The notes under the pieces are model-generated. The model ran no database searches and was not told where the DNA came from. It worked only from the letters and a program-made list of their open reading frames with translations. The translations under genes and the position numbers were made by a program. Of a DNA stretch of 5,546 nucleotides, positions 1 through 5,546 are shown piece after piece. Numbering within the stretch: the first letter of the stretch is position 1; every line of letters starts with the position of its first letter. This DNA is from Blastococcus sp. CT_GayMR20 (GTDB lineage: Bacteria > Actinomycetota > Actinomycetes > Mycobacteriales > Geodermatophilaceae). The stretch is taken from the NCBI RefSeq assembly GCF_004570345.1, contig NZ_SPQM01000219.1, positions 1-5,546 on the forward strand, in the 5' to 3' direction.

Positions 1-22
1 GGGGCGGGGTGGGCGTCCGCAC
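1..22 (-). CDS. rsmH: Probable start of rsmH (16S rRNA m4C1402 methyltransferase), cut by window edge
   Basis: Only about seven codons are visible, reading V-R-T-P-T-P-P from a GTG at 22-20, so the protein cannot be recognised from its own sequence. The case rests on two things. A strong Shine-Dalgarno GGAGGA (minus strand, 37-32) lies 9 bases before this GTG. In addition, the gene after mraZ in most bacteria, Actinobacteria included, is rsmH (mraW), which methylates the N4 of C1402 in 16S rRNA. The 131-base gap from the mraZ stop leaves room for a shared transcript. The true start could instead lie beyond the window. The assignment is inference from gene order. Confidence 0.42.
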
Positions 23-52
23 GGTGCGAGGTCCTCCGTGCGCTGGTGGGAC

Positions 53-112
53 CGAGCCGCGGGGAAGGCGGCTGGGGCCCGGGCCGGTCGAGCCGCGGGG
101 AAGGCGGCTCGA
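53..112. repeat. Two-copy hairpin repeat between mraZ and putative rsmH
   Basis: A 21-base unit occurs exactly twice, at 53-73 and 89-109, with a period of 36 bases. Each copy can fold on itself. The second copy forms a perfect 9-bp stem (TCGAGCCGC at 88-96 against GCGGCTCGA at 104-112) around a 7-base loop. The first has 8 of 9 pairs, 52-60 against 68-76, with one G-G mismatch. On the minus strand, which is the transcribed direction here, both hairpins would sit in the mRNA between mraZ and the next gene. There is no T run after either stem, so they do not look like standard intrinsic terminators. They may be RNA-processing or stability elements, attenuators, or members of a dispersed REP-like repeat family. 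Confidence 0.8.
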
Positions 113-153
113 ACGACGGTGCGCGGAGGCCCTGGCTCTGCGGGGCCCTGGGA

Positions 154-588
154 TCACGACAACGTCGGCATCCCCTCGCTCTCCATGTCGGCGTAGGCGG
201 CCTCCTGTTCGGCCACGTAGGCCTCCCAGTTGGCGGCGTCCCAGATCTCGAAGCGGGTGTCCACGCCGACGATGACGACGTCGCGGTCCAGCCCCGCGTA
301 CTCCCGCAGGCTTGCCGGGATGGTGATGCGGCCCGTCTTGTCCGGCTCGATCTCGACCATCGACCCGAAGCTCATGCGGGCGGCCATGCGTGCGCCCGCG
401 GTGTCGGAGGGGGCCATCGCGGCCATCGCGGCGCTCTGCTCGGCCACCCGGGCCATGGTGAGGCCGTAGATGCAGCGCTCCTGGCCCTTCTTGATCACCA
501 TGCCGCCGGCCACCTGGTCCCGGAAGCGGACCGGGAGGGCGAGCCGGCCCTTCTCGTCGAGTCGCAGGGGGTAGCTGCCGACGAACAC
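154..588 (-). CDS. mraZ: MraZ, DNA-binding regulator of the division and cell wall cluster
   Basis: A complete 144-residue protein, normal length for MraZ. It has the two tandem AbrB-like half-domains of the family, each with its DxxxR signature: D11-E-K-G-R15 followed by LALPVRFR, and D83-K-T-G-R87 followed by ITIPASLREY. Known MraZ proteins form ring-shaped oligomers, bind short tandem repeats upstream of their own gene and control the dcw operon. The GTG at 588 was chosen because it gives the family's usual N-terminus (V-F-V-G-S) and has a near-perfect Shine-Dalgarno just before it. The frame stays open upstream to an ATG at 666, but those 26 extra residues do not look like MraZ. The gene is transcribed away from the moxR operon and carries likely MraZ boxes in its own promoter. 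The C-terminal tail is acidic and short. The family call is essentially certain. Confidence 0.97.
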   Translation of the reverse strand: MFVGSYPLRLDEKGRLALPVRFRDQVAGGMVIKKGQERCIYGLTMARVAEQSAAMAAMAPSDTAGARMAARMSFGSMVEIEPDKTGRITIPASLREYAGLDRDVVIVGVDTRFEIWDAANWEAYVAEQEAAYADMESEGMPTLS

Positions 589-591
589 CGG

Positions 592-600
592 ATCACCCCC
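592..600 (-). promoter_or_regulatory. Ribosome binding site fixing the mraZ GTG start
   Basis: On the minus strand 600-592 reads GGGGGTGAT, matching 8 of 9 bases of the ideal GGAGGTGAT. Its G-rich core is 7 bases before the GTG at 588, which supports that start. A second and perfect AGGAGG lies further upstream at 615-610. It is 21 bases from the GTG, too far to serve it, but only 4 bases from an out-of-frame ATG at 605. Confidence 0.75.
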
Positions 601-664
601 TGCATCGGTCCTCCTGTGGGCCCTACGGGAACCCCGGACGGTCCCTGCCTCCCCACCGGGCGAC

Positions 665-670
665 ACAGTA
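665..670 (-). promoter_or_regulatory. Candidate -10 element of the mraZ promoter
   Basis: The minus strand reads TACTGT at 670-665, a TANNNT match typical of actinobacterial housekeeping promoters. Transcription would start near 658, giving a leader of about 70 bases before mraZ. No convincing TTGACA-like -35 is present at the right distance. That space is filled by the AGTGG repeats instead. The element is predicted from pattern and position only. Confidence 0.5.
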
Positions 671-672
671 AC

Positions 673-697
673 CCACTAGCCCCCACTCGACACCACT
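673..697 (-). promoter_or_regulatory. Tandem MraZ-type boxes (three AGTGG repeats, 10-base period)
   Basis: The minus strand carries AGTGG at 697-693, 687-683 and 677-673, each separated by exactly 5 bases. The first two are preceded by TCG, so TCGAGTGG occurs twice. Weaker in-phase matches follow at 667-663 (TGTGT) and 657-653 (GGTGG). Known MraZ sites are short repeats with a 10-base period upstream of mraZ, for example three TGGGN units with 5-base spacers in E. coli, and AAAGTG-type repeats in Mollicutes. Position, orientation and spacing fit autoregulation. The array covers the region between the expected -35 and the -10 TACTGT, so bound MraZ would be expected to block RNA polymerase. 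Confidence 0.78.
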
Positions 698-845
698 CGA
701 CGCCGTGTCGTGACCTGCTCGCTCCACCGACTCCCCCGACCGTCCGAATGCTGGTCCCGTCGCAGGTCACGCCCGGGAAGCGCGTCCCTCCCCGCCCCTC
801 CCCGAGCGGCGGGGCCGCTGCGCCCCCCGGAACCCGTCCGCCACG

Positions 846-859
846 TACGGTGGGCACCG
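846..859 (+). promoter_or_regulatory. Candidate leaderless promoter (-10 TACGGT) of the moxR operon
   Basis: TACGGT at 846-851 fits TANNNT and lies 7 bases before the GTG at 859, so transcription would begin at or next to the start codon. This agrees with the absence of any Shine-Dalgarno before that GTG. Leaderless mRNAs with this geometry are common in Actinobacteria. No clear -35 was found. A small hairpin (AGCGGC 805-810, GCCGCT 814-819, 3-base loop) lies about 27 bases upstream of the -10 and could be an operator, but nothing else supports that. Confidence 0.45.
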
Positions 860-1842
860 TGACGGAGGCGACTCGCACCGCCGACGGAGCGGCCGGTCCG
901 TCGGTCGACGTCGCAGCGGTTGGCGCACGGATCGCGGCGAACATCGGCCGCGTGGTCCAGGGCAAGGACGACGTCGTGCGGCTGGCACTGGTGGTGCTGC
1001 TCGCCGAGGGCCACCTGCTGATCGAGGACGTGCCCGGCGTCGGCAAGACGACGCTGGCCAAGGCGCTCGCGTCCTCGATCGACGCCACGGTGCGGCGGAT
1101 CCAGTTCACGCCTGACCTGCTCCCCAGCGACGTGACCGGCGTGGCGATCTACGACCAGGAGACCCGGGCCTTCGAGTTCAAGCCGGGCGCGATCTTCGCC
1201 AACATCGTCGTCGCCGACGAGATCAACCGCGCGTCCCCCAAGACGCAGTCGGCCCTCCTCGAGTGCATGGAGGAGCGCCAGGTGACCGTGGACGGCGTGA
1301 GCTACGAGCTGGCCCGCCCGTTCATGGTCATGGCCACGCAGAACCCGCTGGAGATGGAGGGCACCTACCCCCTCCCCGAGGCACAGCGCGACCGGTTCAC
1401 CGCCCGGGTGTCGATGGGCTACCCGGGACGTGACGCCGAGCTCGCGATGCTCGACGAGCGGCAGACCGCCGATCCCCTGGTGTCCCTGACGCCGGTGGCC
1501 GACGCCGCCTCGGTGCGCGACCTCGTGACCGCCGTCGGCACGCTGCACGTCGCCGAGGCCGTCCGTCGGTACGTGGTCGCCATCGTCGAGGCCTCCCGCC
1601 GTTCCCCCCACCTCCGCCTGGGCGCCTCGCCCCGGGCAGGCCTGCAGCTGCTGCGCGCCGCCCGTGCCTCGGCCGCCCTGCTCGGCCGCGACCACGTGCT
1701 GCCCGACGACGTGCAGGAACTCGCCGGCCCCGTGCTCTCCCACCGGCTGCTGCTCACCGCAGACGCCGCACTCGGCCGCCGCAGCGCCGAGCAGGTCGTG
1801 GCCGAACTGCTGTCCACCGTTCCGGTTCCCCGCGGGCGCTGA
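859..1842 (+). CDS. MoxR-family AAA+ ATPase
   Basis: A 327-residue protein, the usual MoxR size. It shows the full AAA+ set: Walker A P-G-V-G-K63-T64-T at about 59-65; Walker B V-V-A-D120-E121-I-N; the MoxR block S-P-K-T-Q-S-A-L-L-E just after it; sensor 1 around A-T-Q-N162-P; candidate arginine finger in E-A-Q-R177-D-R179-F; and sensor 2 in G-A-S-P-R259-A. MoxR ATPases use ATP hydrolysis in chaperone-like remodelling of partner proteins, commonly encoded next to a DUF58 protein as here. The protein is cytoplasmic, with no signal peptide or membrane segment. The frame is open far upstream (to 46), but conserved sequence begins only near residue 18. GTG 859 is preferred for its leaderless-promoter geometry, and GTG 850 is the alternative. 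Its stop is 5 bases before the next gene. The exact client is unknown. Confidence 0.95.
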   Translation: MTEATRTADGAAGPSVDVAAVGARIAANIGRVVQGKDDVVRLALVVLLAEGHLLIEDVPGVGKTTLAKALASSIDATVRRIQFTPDLLPSDVTGVAIYDQETRAFEFKPGAIFANIVVADEINRASPKTQSALLECMEERQVTVDGVSYELARPFMVMATQNPLEMEGTYPLPEAQRDRFTARVSMGYPGRDAELAMLDERQTADPLVSLTPVADAASVRDLVTAVGTLHVAEAVRRYVVAIVEASRRSPHLRLGASPRAGLQLLRAARASAALLGRDHVLPDDVQELAGPVLSHRLLLTADAALGRRSAEQVVAELLSTVPVPRGR

Positions 1843-1847
1843 CCCCT

Positions 1848-3275
1848 GTGGCCACGCCGGTCGTCCGGGCCCTGTCCTCGCTGACGCCGCGCGGGCGTCT
1901 CCTGGTCACGGCCGGCCTCGTCCTCCTGCTGGTGGGCGCCGTCCTCGGGGAGCGAGCCCTGGTCCAGCTCGCGATCTTCGTGCTCGCGCTCCCCGTGCTG
2001 TCGGCGGCCACGGTCGCCACCGAGCGCTTCCGCCTCGGTGCGCGGCGGACCGTCACCCCGGCCCGGGTCCCCCGGGGCGAGAGCGCCGACGTCCTCCTCG
2101 AGATCACCAACGCCGACACGCGCCCCGGCGGGCTGTGGGTGCTGACCGAGCACGTGCCGGCCGACCTCGGCTCCTCCCCCCGCTTCCTGGTGGAGCGCCT
2201 GCCCGACGGGCAGACCGAGACGCTGCGCTACACGGTCCACGGACACCGTCGCGGCCGGCACGTCCTCGGCCCGCTGCGGCTGCGCCTCGTCGACCCGTTC
2301 GGGCTGGTGGAGCGCAGCGCGGTCGGTGCGGACACCGCCCCGCTGCTCGTCGTCCCCCGGGTGCGGGCGCTCGGGGCCGGCGGGCCGGCCGGCGGCCACG
2401 GCGGTGGTGGCGAGGGCAGCCGGCGCACGATCGCCGTCCACGGTGAGGACGACGTCAGCACCCGGGAGTACCGCCACGGCGACGACCTCCGGAAGGTGCA
2501 CTGGCGCGCGACCGCCCGGATGGGCGAGCTCATGGTCCGCCTGGAGGAACGCCCGTGGCGCGCGCAGGCGACGCTGCTCCTCGACACGCGGTCGCGCGCC
2601 CACCTGGTCGCCGGGCACCGGACGGCAGCGACGGCGCCGGCCGGCTGGACGGGGCCCGACGGCGACGACTCCCCGCCCCCGGACAGCCTCGAGTGGCTGG
2701 TGGAGGCCGCGGCGAGCATCGGCACGGTGCTCGCCGGCCGGGGCGCGATGCTGCGCGCCGTGACCGACGCCGGTGAGCTCGTGCCGCCGTCCGGGCGCGG
2801 GCAGCTCAGCGCCGAGGACCTGCTGGACCGCCTCGCGACGGTGGGCCCGTCCCGGGTCCCGGGTCTGACCGTCGGGGTGGAGCAGCTGTGCCGGGCGGCC
2901 GGTGACGGGCCGGTCATCTGCCTGCTGGGCGCGGTCGGGCCGGACGACGTCGAGGGACTGATCCGGGGTCGGTCCGGGCCCACGGTGGACGCCGCGGTGC
3001 TCGCCGACATCGAGAGCTGGGCCGGCACCGGCCTCGGCCGCGGGCGGCGGGACCTCACCGCGGCGTCCCGCGGGATCCTCGCCAAGCAGCGCGACGACGC
3101 CGCCGCCCTGCTCCGCCAGGCCGGCTGGCGGGTCTCCGTCGCCCGGGCGGACCGCTCGGTGGCGGAGGTGTGGGCGGAGCTCGGTGGGCCTGCTGCCGCC
3201 GCGGGTGCCTCTCCCGCCGCGGCCGCGGTCCTGTCCTCGACTGCGGCCGGCGGACTGCCGGGAGCGTTCGGATGA
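1848..3275 (+). CDS. DUF58-domain membrane-anchored protein
   Basis: A 475-residue protein starting at GTG 1848. Two hydrophobic helices near the N-terminus (about 17-34 and 37-56) form a membrane hairpin. A beta-rich region follows (about 60-170), then a glycine-rich stretch (176-190). The DUF58 signature comes next: R206-E-Y208-x2-G211-D212-x2-R215-x2-H218-W219-x4-R224. The C-terminal part resembles the von Willebrand A-like fold linked with DUF58, with an insertion rich in Pro, Gly and Asp around 255-285 and a low-complexity Ala/Gly/Ser tail. DUF58 proteins are typical partners of MoxR ATPases. Their biochemical role is unsettled. No strong Shine-Dalgarno precedes the start, so translation is probably coupled to the ATPase gene ending 5 bases earlier. 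Its stop overlaps the next start (ATGA). The family call is firm, the function inferred. Confidence 0.95.
   Translation: MATPVVRALSSLTPRGRLLVTAGLVLLLVGAVLGERALVQLAIFVLALPVLSAATVATERFRLGARRTVTPARVPRGESADVLLEITNADTRPGGLWVLTEHVPADLGSSPRFLVERLPDGQTETLRYTVHGHRRGRHVLGPLRLRLVDPFGLVERSAVGADTAPLLVVPRVRALGAGGPAGGHGGGGEGSRRTIAVHGEDDVSTREYRHGDDLRKVHWRATARMGELMVRLEERPWRAQATLLLDTRSRAHLVAGHRTAATAPAGWTGPDGDDSPPPDSLEWLVEAAASIGTVLAGRGAMLRAVTDAGELVPPSGRGQLSAEDLLDRLATVGPSRVPGLTVGVEQLCRAAGDGPVICLLGAVGPDDVEGLIRGRSGPTVDAAVLADIESWAGTGLGRGRRDLTAASRGILAKQRDDAAALLRQAGWRVSVARADRSVAEVWAELGGPAAAAGASPAAAAVLSSTAAGGLPGAFG
3260..3275 (+). promoter_or_regulatory. RBS and ATGA start-stop overlap of the transglutaminase gene
   Basis: GGGAG at 3260-3264 lies 7 bases before the ATG at 3272. 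That ATG overlaps the TGA (3273-3275) of the DUF58 gene. The arrangement fixes this start and indicates translational coupling, which suggests the two membrane proteins are made in linked amounts. Confidence 0.75.
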
Positions 3276-5546
3276 CCGCGGAGGACCGGCGCGTCGCCGG
3301 GGCGGCGGCACTGGCCACCGCCCTGGGTGCCTTCGCCCTCACCCCCGTCTACTCCTCGGGCGCGTGGCGGATGCCCGTGCTCGCCGTCATCGTCCTCGTC
3401 CTCGCCGGCGGCCTGCTGATGCGGACCGGCGGGCCCGCGCTCTGGGCGCGGGCGACCCGGGGCCGCCCGGTGCCGGCGCTACTGGCGGCCCTGGGCGTGG
3501 TCCTGGTCCCGGCCGGCCAGTTGTACCTGGTGCTCTGCATGCTCACCGCCGGCTTCGCACCGGGCTCGGCGTTCGCCGGTGTGCTGCCGACGCCCTCCAG
3601 CGTCACCGATCTGGGCCGGGTCCTGGCCGACGGCTCGGCGGAGCTCCGTGAGCAGGCGACGCCGGCCCTCGCGCTGACCGGACTGCTCGCGCTGACCACC
3701 CTGTTCGTCGGACTGATCGCGGTGACCGTCGACCTGGTGGCAGTGGCCGGGCGGCAGGCCGCCGTGGGCGGCCTCGCACTGCTCGTCCTCTACTGCGTGC
3801 CGGTCGCCACGATCACCGGCGGTATCGGCCTGGTCGCTGTCGCTGCGCCGTCCGCCGGCCTCGGCCTCCTGCTGTGGGCCGACCAGCATCGCAGGCTGGC
3901 GGCCTCCGGCCGTCGCGCCCGCACGCCGTTCGGCGCCGGCACCGCGGCCGCGCTGCGCATCGGACTGGCCGCTCTTCTCGCCGGGCTCGTCGTCGGCTCG
4001 ATCGTGCCCACCCTCAGCGAGGGGACGCTGGCCACGGGCCTCGGCGGCGGGTCCGGCAACGCGACCGGCACCTCGCTCGACCCGGTCGCCCAGCTGCAGG
4101 GTCAGCTGACGCTGGCCGAGCCGAAGGATCTGCTGACCGTGGACGGGTCGGTGGAGGACCTCGGGTACCTGCGGGCGGTCACCCTCGACGAGTACGACAA
4201 CGAGAACGGCTGGACGATCAGCAACCTCGACGGCGAGGAGTCGATCGTCGACGACGACCGGCTCGCCCCGCTCCCGTCCGGTCAGGCCGGGCGGCCGGTG
4301 CAGGTGACGATCGAGGCCATAGAGCACGTGGACCGGTTCCTGCCGGTCCCCACCTCGCCGCTGCTGGTGGAGATGCTCGACCGGGGCGGGGACGACTGGC
4401 GGTTCGACCCGGTCGCGGACACCATCTTCGGCCGAGGCGTCACCACCGAGGACCAGAGCTACACGGTCGCCGCGACGGAGCTCCGCCCCCCGGCCGAGGT
4501 GCTGGCGCGGGCCGAGCAGCTGCCGCCCGGCGACGACGTGCAGCAGCGCTTCGGCGCCCTCCCGACGCTGGACCCTCGGGTCACCGACCAGGTCGCCACG
4601 TTGATCGGGGAAGCGACCGGCCCCTTCGAGCGGGTGCGCCGCATCCACGCGTTCCTGACGAACCGGGCCGAAGGCTTCCGCTACAGCCTGGCCACGAAGC
4701 AGGGCACGTCCGGTGACGACCTGGTCGACTTCCTGCGCTTGCGCCGGGGCTACTGCGAGCAGTACGCCGCGGCGATGACGGTGATGGTCCGGGCCGCCGG
4801 CGTCCCGGCGCGCCTGGCACTCGGGTACACCGCGGGCACGGTGCAGGCGGACGGCACCCGGTTGATCACCACCGACGACGCACACGCCTGGGTGGAGGTC
4901 TACTTCGACGGCGTCGGCTGGGTGCCCTTCGAGCCCACGCCCATCTCCGAGGACCGCCGGGCCGACACGCCCTGGGCACCGCGCGCCGACGCGGTGGACC
5001 GGACCGACGACGGGGCCGCCGTGCCGGAGCCCTCCGTGCCCACCGAGGCCGGCCCCACGGCTCGCCCCGACCGCGCCGACGGAGCGGTCCCCCAGGCCCA
5101 GCTCCGGCAGGACGACGAGGGCCTGCTGGCGCAGCTCCTGCCGGTCGCCGGGCTCGCTCTCCTGGCCGCAGCCGTCCTCGCGGCGCCGGCGGGGGCGCGC
5201 GTCCTGCAGCGGCGACGGCGCATGGCGGCCGGCACCGCCGGTGCGCTGTGGGACGAGCTGTCCGCCACGGCGCGGGACGTGGGCATGCGGATGCATCCGG
5301 CGTGGACGCCGCGGCAGGCGGCGCGGGAGCTCTCGGCCGTCATGCGGCGCGCGGACGGGCGGGGCGGAGGCGAGCGACGCCGTCCGGCGGCTGGCTCTCG
5401 CCGAGGAGTCCGCCACCTACGGGCCCCGCAGCGCCTCCGGGCGGGACCTGGCCCCTCCCGACCTCCACGCGGCCCTGCGCAGCACCCGCCGTGCACTGCT
5501 GGCGGCCGCGTCGCGTCGCGGGCGGCTGCGCGCCCGGTGGTGGCCG
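3272..5546 (+). CDS. TgpA/DUF3488-type membrane transglutaminase-like protein, frameshifted near its C-terminus, incomplete at window end
   Basis: The N-terminal part (1 to about 250) holds roughly six or seven membrane helices, including 8-27, 34-50, 67-91, 131-153, 164-181 and 225-246. A large extracytoplasmic region follows. Its transglutaminase core has catalytic Cys495 in R-R-G-Y-C-E-Q-Y, then R-A-A-G-V-P-A-R-L-A-L-G-Y, then His538 in D-D-A-H-A-W-V-E-V, and W-V-P-F-E554-P-T where the third catalytic acid is expected. A Pro/Asp/Ala-rich linker (about 560-612) leads to a last helix (618-640), an Arg-rich stop-transfer and a cytoplasmic tail (W660-D-E-L onward), the usual TgpA-like layout. 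After about R697 the natural tail continues in the next frame. It reads E-A-S-D-A-V-R-R-L-A-L-A-E-E from 5367 and ends L-R-A-R-W-W-P at 5546, with no stop yet. It is third in the moxR-DUF58 operon. The family is secure, but its substrate and reaction are unknown. Confidence 0.92.
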   Translation, partial: MTAEDRRVAGAAALATALGAFALTPVYSSGAWRMPVLAVIVLVLAGGLLMRTGGPALWARATRGRPVPALLAALGVVLVPAGQLYLVLCMLTAGFAPGSAFAGVLPTPSSVTDLGRVLADGSAELREQATPALALTGLLALTTLFVGLIAVTVDLVAVAGRQAAVGGLALLVLYCVPVATITGGIGLVAVAAPSAGLGLLLWADQHRRLAASGRRARTPFGAGTAAALRIGLAALLAGLVVGSIVPTLSEGTLATGLGGGSGNATGTSLDPVAQLQGQLTLAEPKDLLTVDGSVEDLGYLRAVTLDEYDNENGWTISNLDGEESIVDDDRLAPLPSGQAGRPVQVTIEAIEHVDRFLPVPTSPLLVEMLDRGGDDWRFDPVADTIFGRGVTTEDQSYTVAATELRPPAEVLARAEQLPPGDDVQQRFGALPTLDPRVTDQVATLIGEATGPFERVRRIHAFLTNRAEGFRYSLATKQGTSGDDLVDFLRLRRGYCEQYAAAMTVMVRAAGVPARLALGYTAGTVQADGTRLITTDDAHAWVEVYFDGVGWVPFEPTPISEDRRADTPWAPRADAVDRTDDGAAVPEPSVPTEAGPTARPDRADGAVPQAQLRQDDEGLLAQLLPVAGLALLAAAVLAAPAGARVLQRRRRMAAGTAGALWDELSATARDVGMRMHPAWTPRQAARELSAVMRRADGRGGGERRRPAAGSRRGVRHLRAPQRLRAGPGPSRPPRGPAQHPPCTAGGRVASRAAARPVVA
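5357..5367 (+). other. Apparent frameshift site in the transglutaminase gene
   Basis: Upstream of here the tail reads sensibly in the frame set by ATG 3272 (A-R-E-L-S-A-V-M-R-R-A-D-G-R). Downstream, family-like sequence is found only one base further on, in codons starting at 5367. Removing one G from the run gggcgggg (5357-5364) joins the two as D-G-R-A-E-A-S-D-A-V-R-R-L. Third-position GC supports the switch: over the last 60 codons, 55 end in G or C in the new frame against 43 in the original frame, which also uses rare codons such as CTA and CGA. The exact base is uncertain within about 5340-5367. Sequencing error in the G run and true mutation both fit. Confidence 0.85.

Noticed and set aside
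128..147. Weak hairpin just after the mraZ stop codon as a terminator
   Set aside because: The stem is only 5 to 6 pairs with a loose loop and no T run on the minus strand. mraZ is expected to be cotranscribed with the next gene.
589..666. Upstream start for MraZ at the ATG at 666, adding 26 residues
   Set aside because: The family begins at the V-F-V-G position, GTG 588 has a near-ideal ribosome site, and the extension would cover the predicted leader and reach the -10.
829..851. GGAAC at 829-833 as a -35 for an ECF sigma factor
   Set aside because: Only 12 bases separate it from the TACGGT element and no matching ECF -10 lies at the right distance.
46..858. Long N-terminal extension of the MoxR frame, about 270 residues
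   Set aside because: It runs antisense through the whole of mraZ and through the promoter region, and its sequence has no MoxR similarity. It is an open frame by composition only.
1419..3311. A 630-residue open frame on the minus strand opposite the moxR and DUF58 genes
   Set aside because: Very high GC leaves antisense frames open by chance. The translation is rich in Arg, Gly, His and Pro with no domain, while the plus strand holds clear conserved genes.
3479..5416. A 645-residue open frame on the minus strand opposite the transglutaminase gene
   Set aside because: It is low-complexity Arg/Gly/His-rich sequence with no recognisable motif, mirroring a well-supported plus-strand gene.

Overview
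The window comes from a very GC-rich bacterium, almost certainly an actinobacterium. Codon third positions are overwhelmingly G or C, GTG starts are common, and the gene set is typical of that group. The layout is a divergent one. The beginning of the division and cell wall (dcw) cluster reads leftward, starting with mraZ. A three-gene operon reads rightward: MoxR-type AAA+ ATPase, DUF58 protein, and membrane transglutaminase of the TgpA/DUF3488 type. The family within Actinobacteria cannot be fixed from this sequence. A Geodermatophilaceae-like organism is only a guess.

Left part (1-588, minus strand): mraZ is complete (154-588). It is followed by a 131-base spacer holding two copies of a hairpin-forming repeat 36 bases apart. 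A GGAGGA Shine-Dalgarno sequence and a GTG codon then run off the window edge, probably the first codons of rsmH (mraW), the usual next gene.

Middle part (589-858): this is the divergent control region. On the mraZ side it has three exact AGTGG boxes repeated every 10 bases, fitting MraZ autoregulatory boxes. They lie directly upstream of a TACTGT -10 element. On the other side a TACGGT -10 element sits 7 bases before the GTG chosen for the moxR gene, which suggests a leaderless transcript.

Right part (859-5546, plus strand): the ATPase gene and the DUF58 gene are separated by 5 bases. The DUF58 gene and the transglutaminase gene overlap in an ATGA, so the three look translationally coupled. 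The MoxR ATPase is thought to act as a chaperone-like partner of the membrane-anchored DUF58 protein. The transglutaminase places a Cys-His catalytic domain outside the membrane, between an N-terminal membrane bundle and a C-terminal helix with a cytoplasmic tail. The physiological substrate is not known for this family.

The main oddity is in the last gene. Near 5357-5367, in a gggcgggg run, coding signal and recognisable C-terminal protein sequence jump from one frame to the next. One extra G, or a real mutation, would explain it. Both frames stay open to the window end, so an automatic gene call would give a wrong C-terminus or none. I did not find evidence for an entirely new system. The best leads are the phased MraZ boxes, the frameshift, the hairpin repeats between mraZ and rsmH, and a possible short overlapping leader reading frame at the mraZ start.
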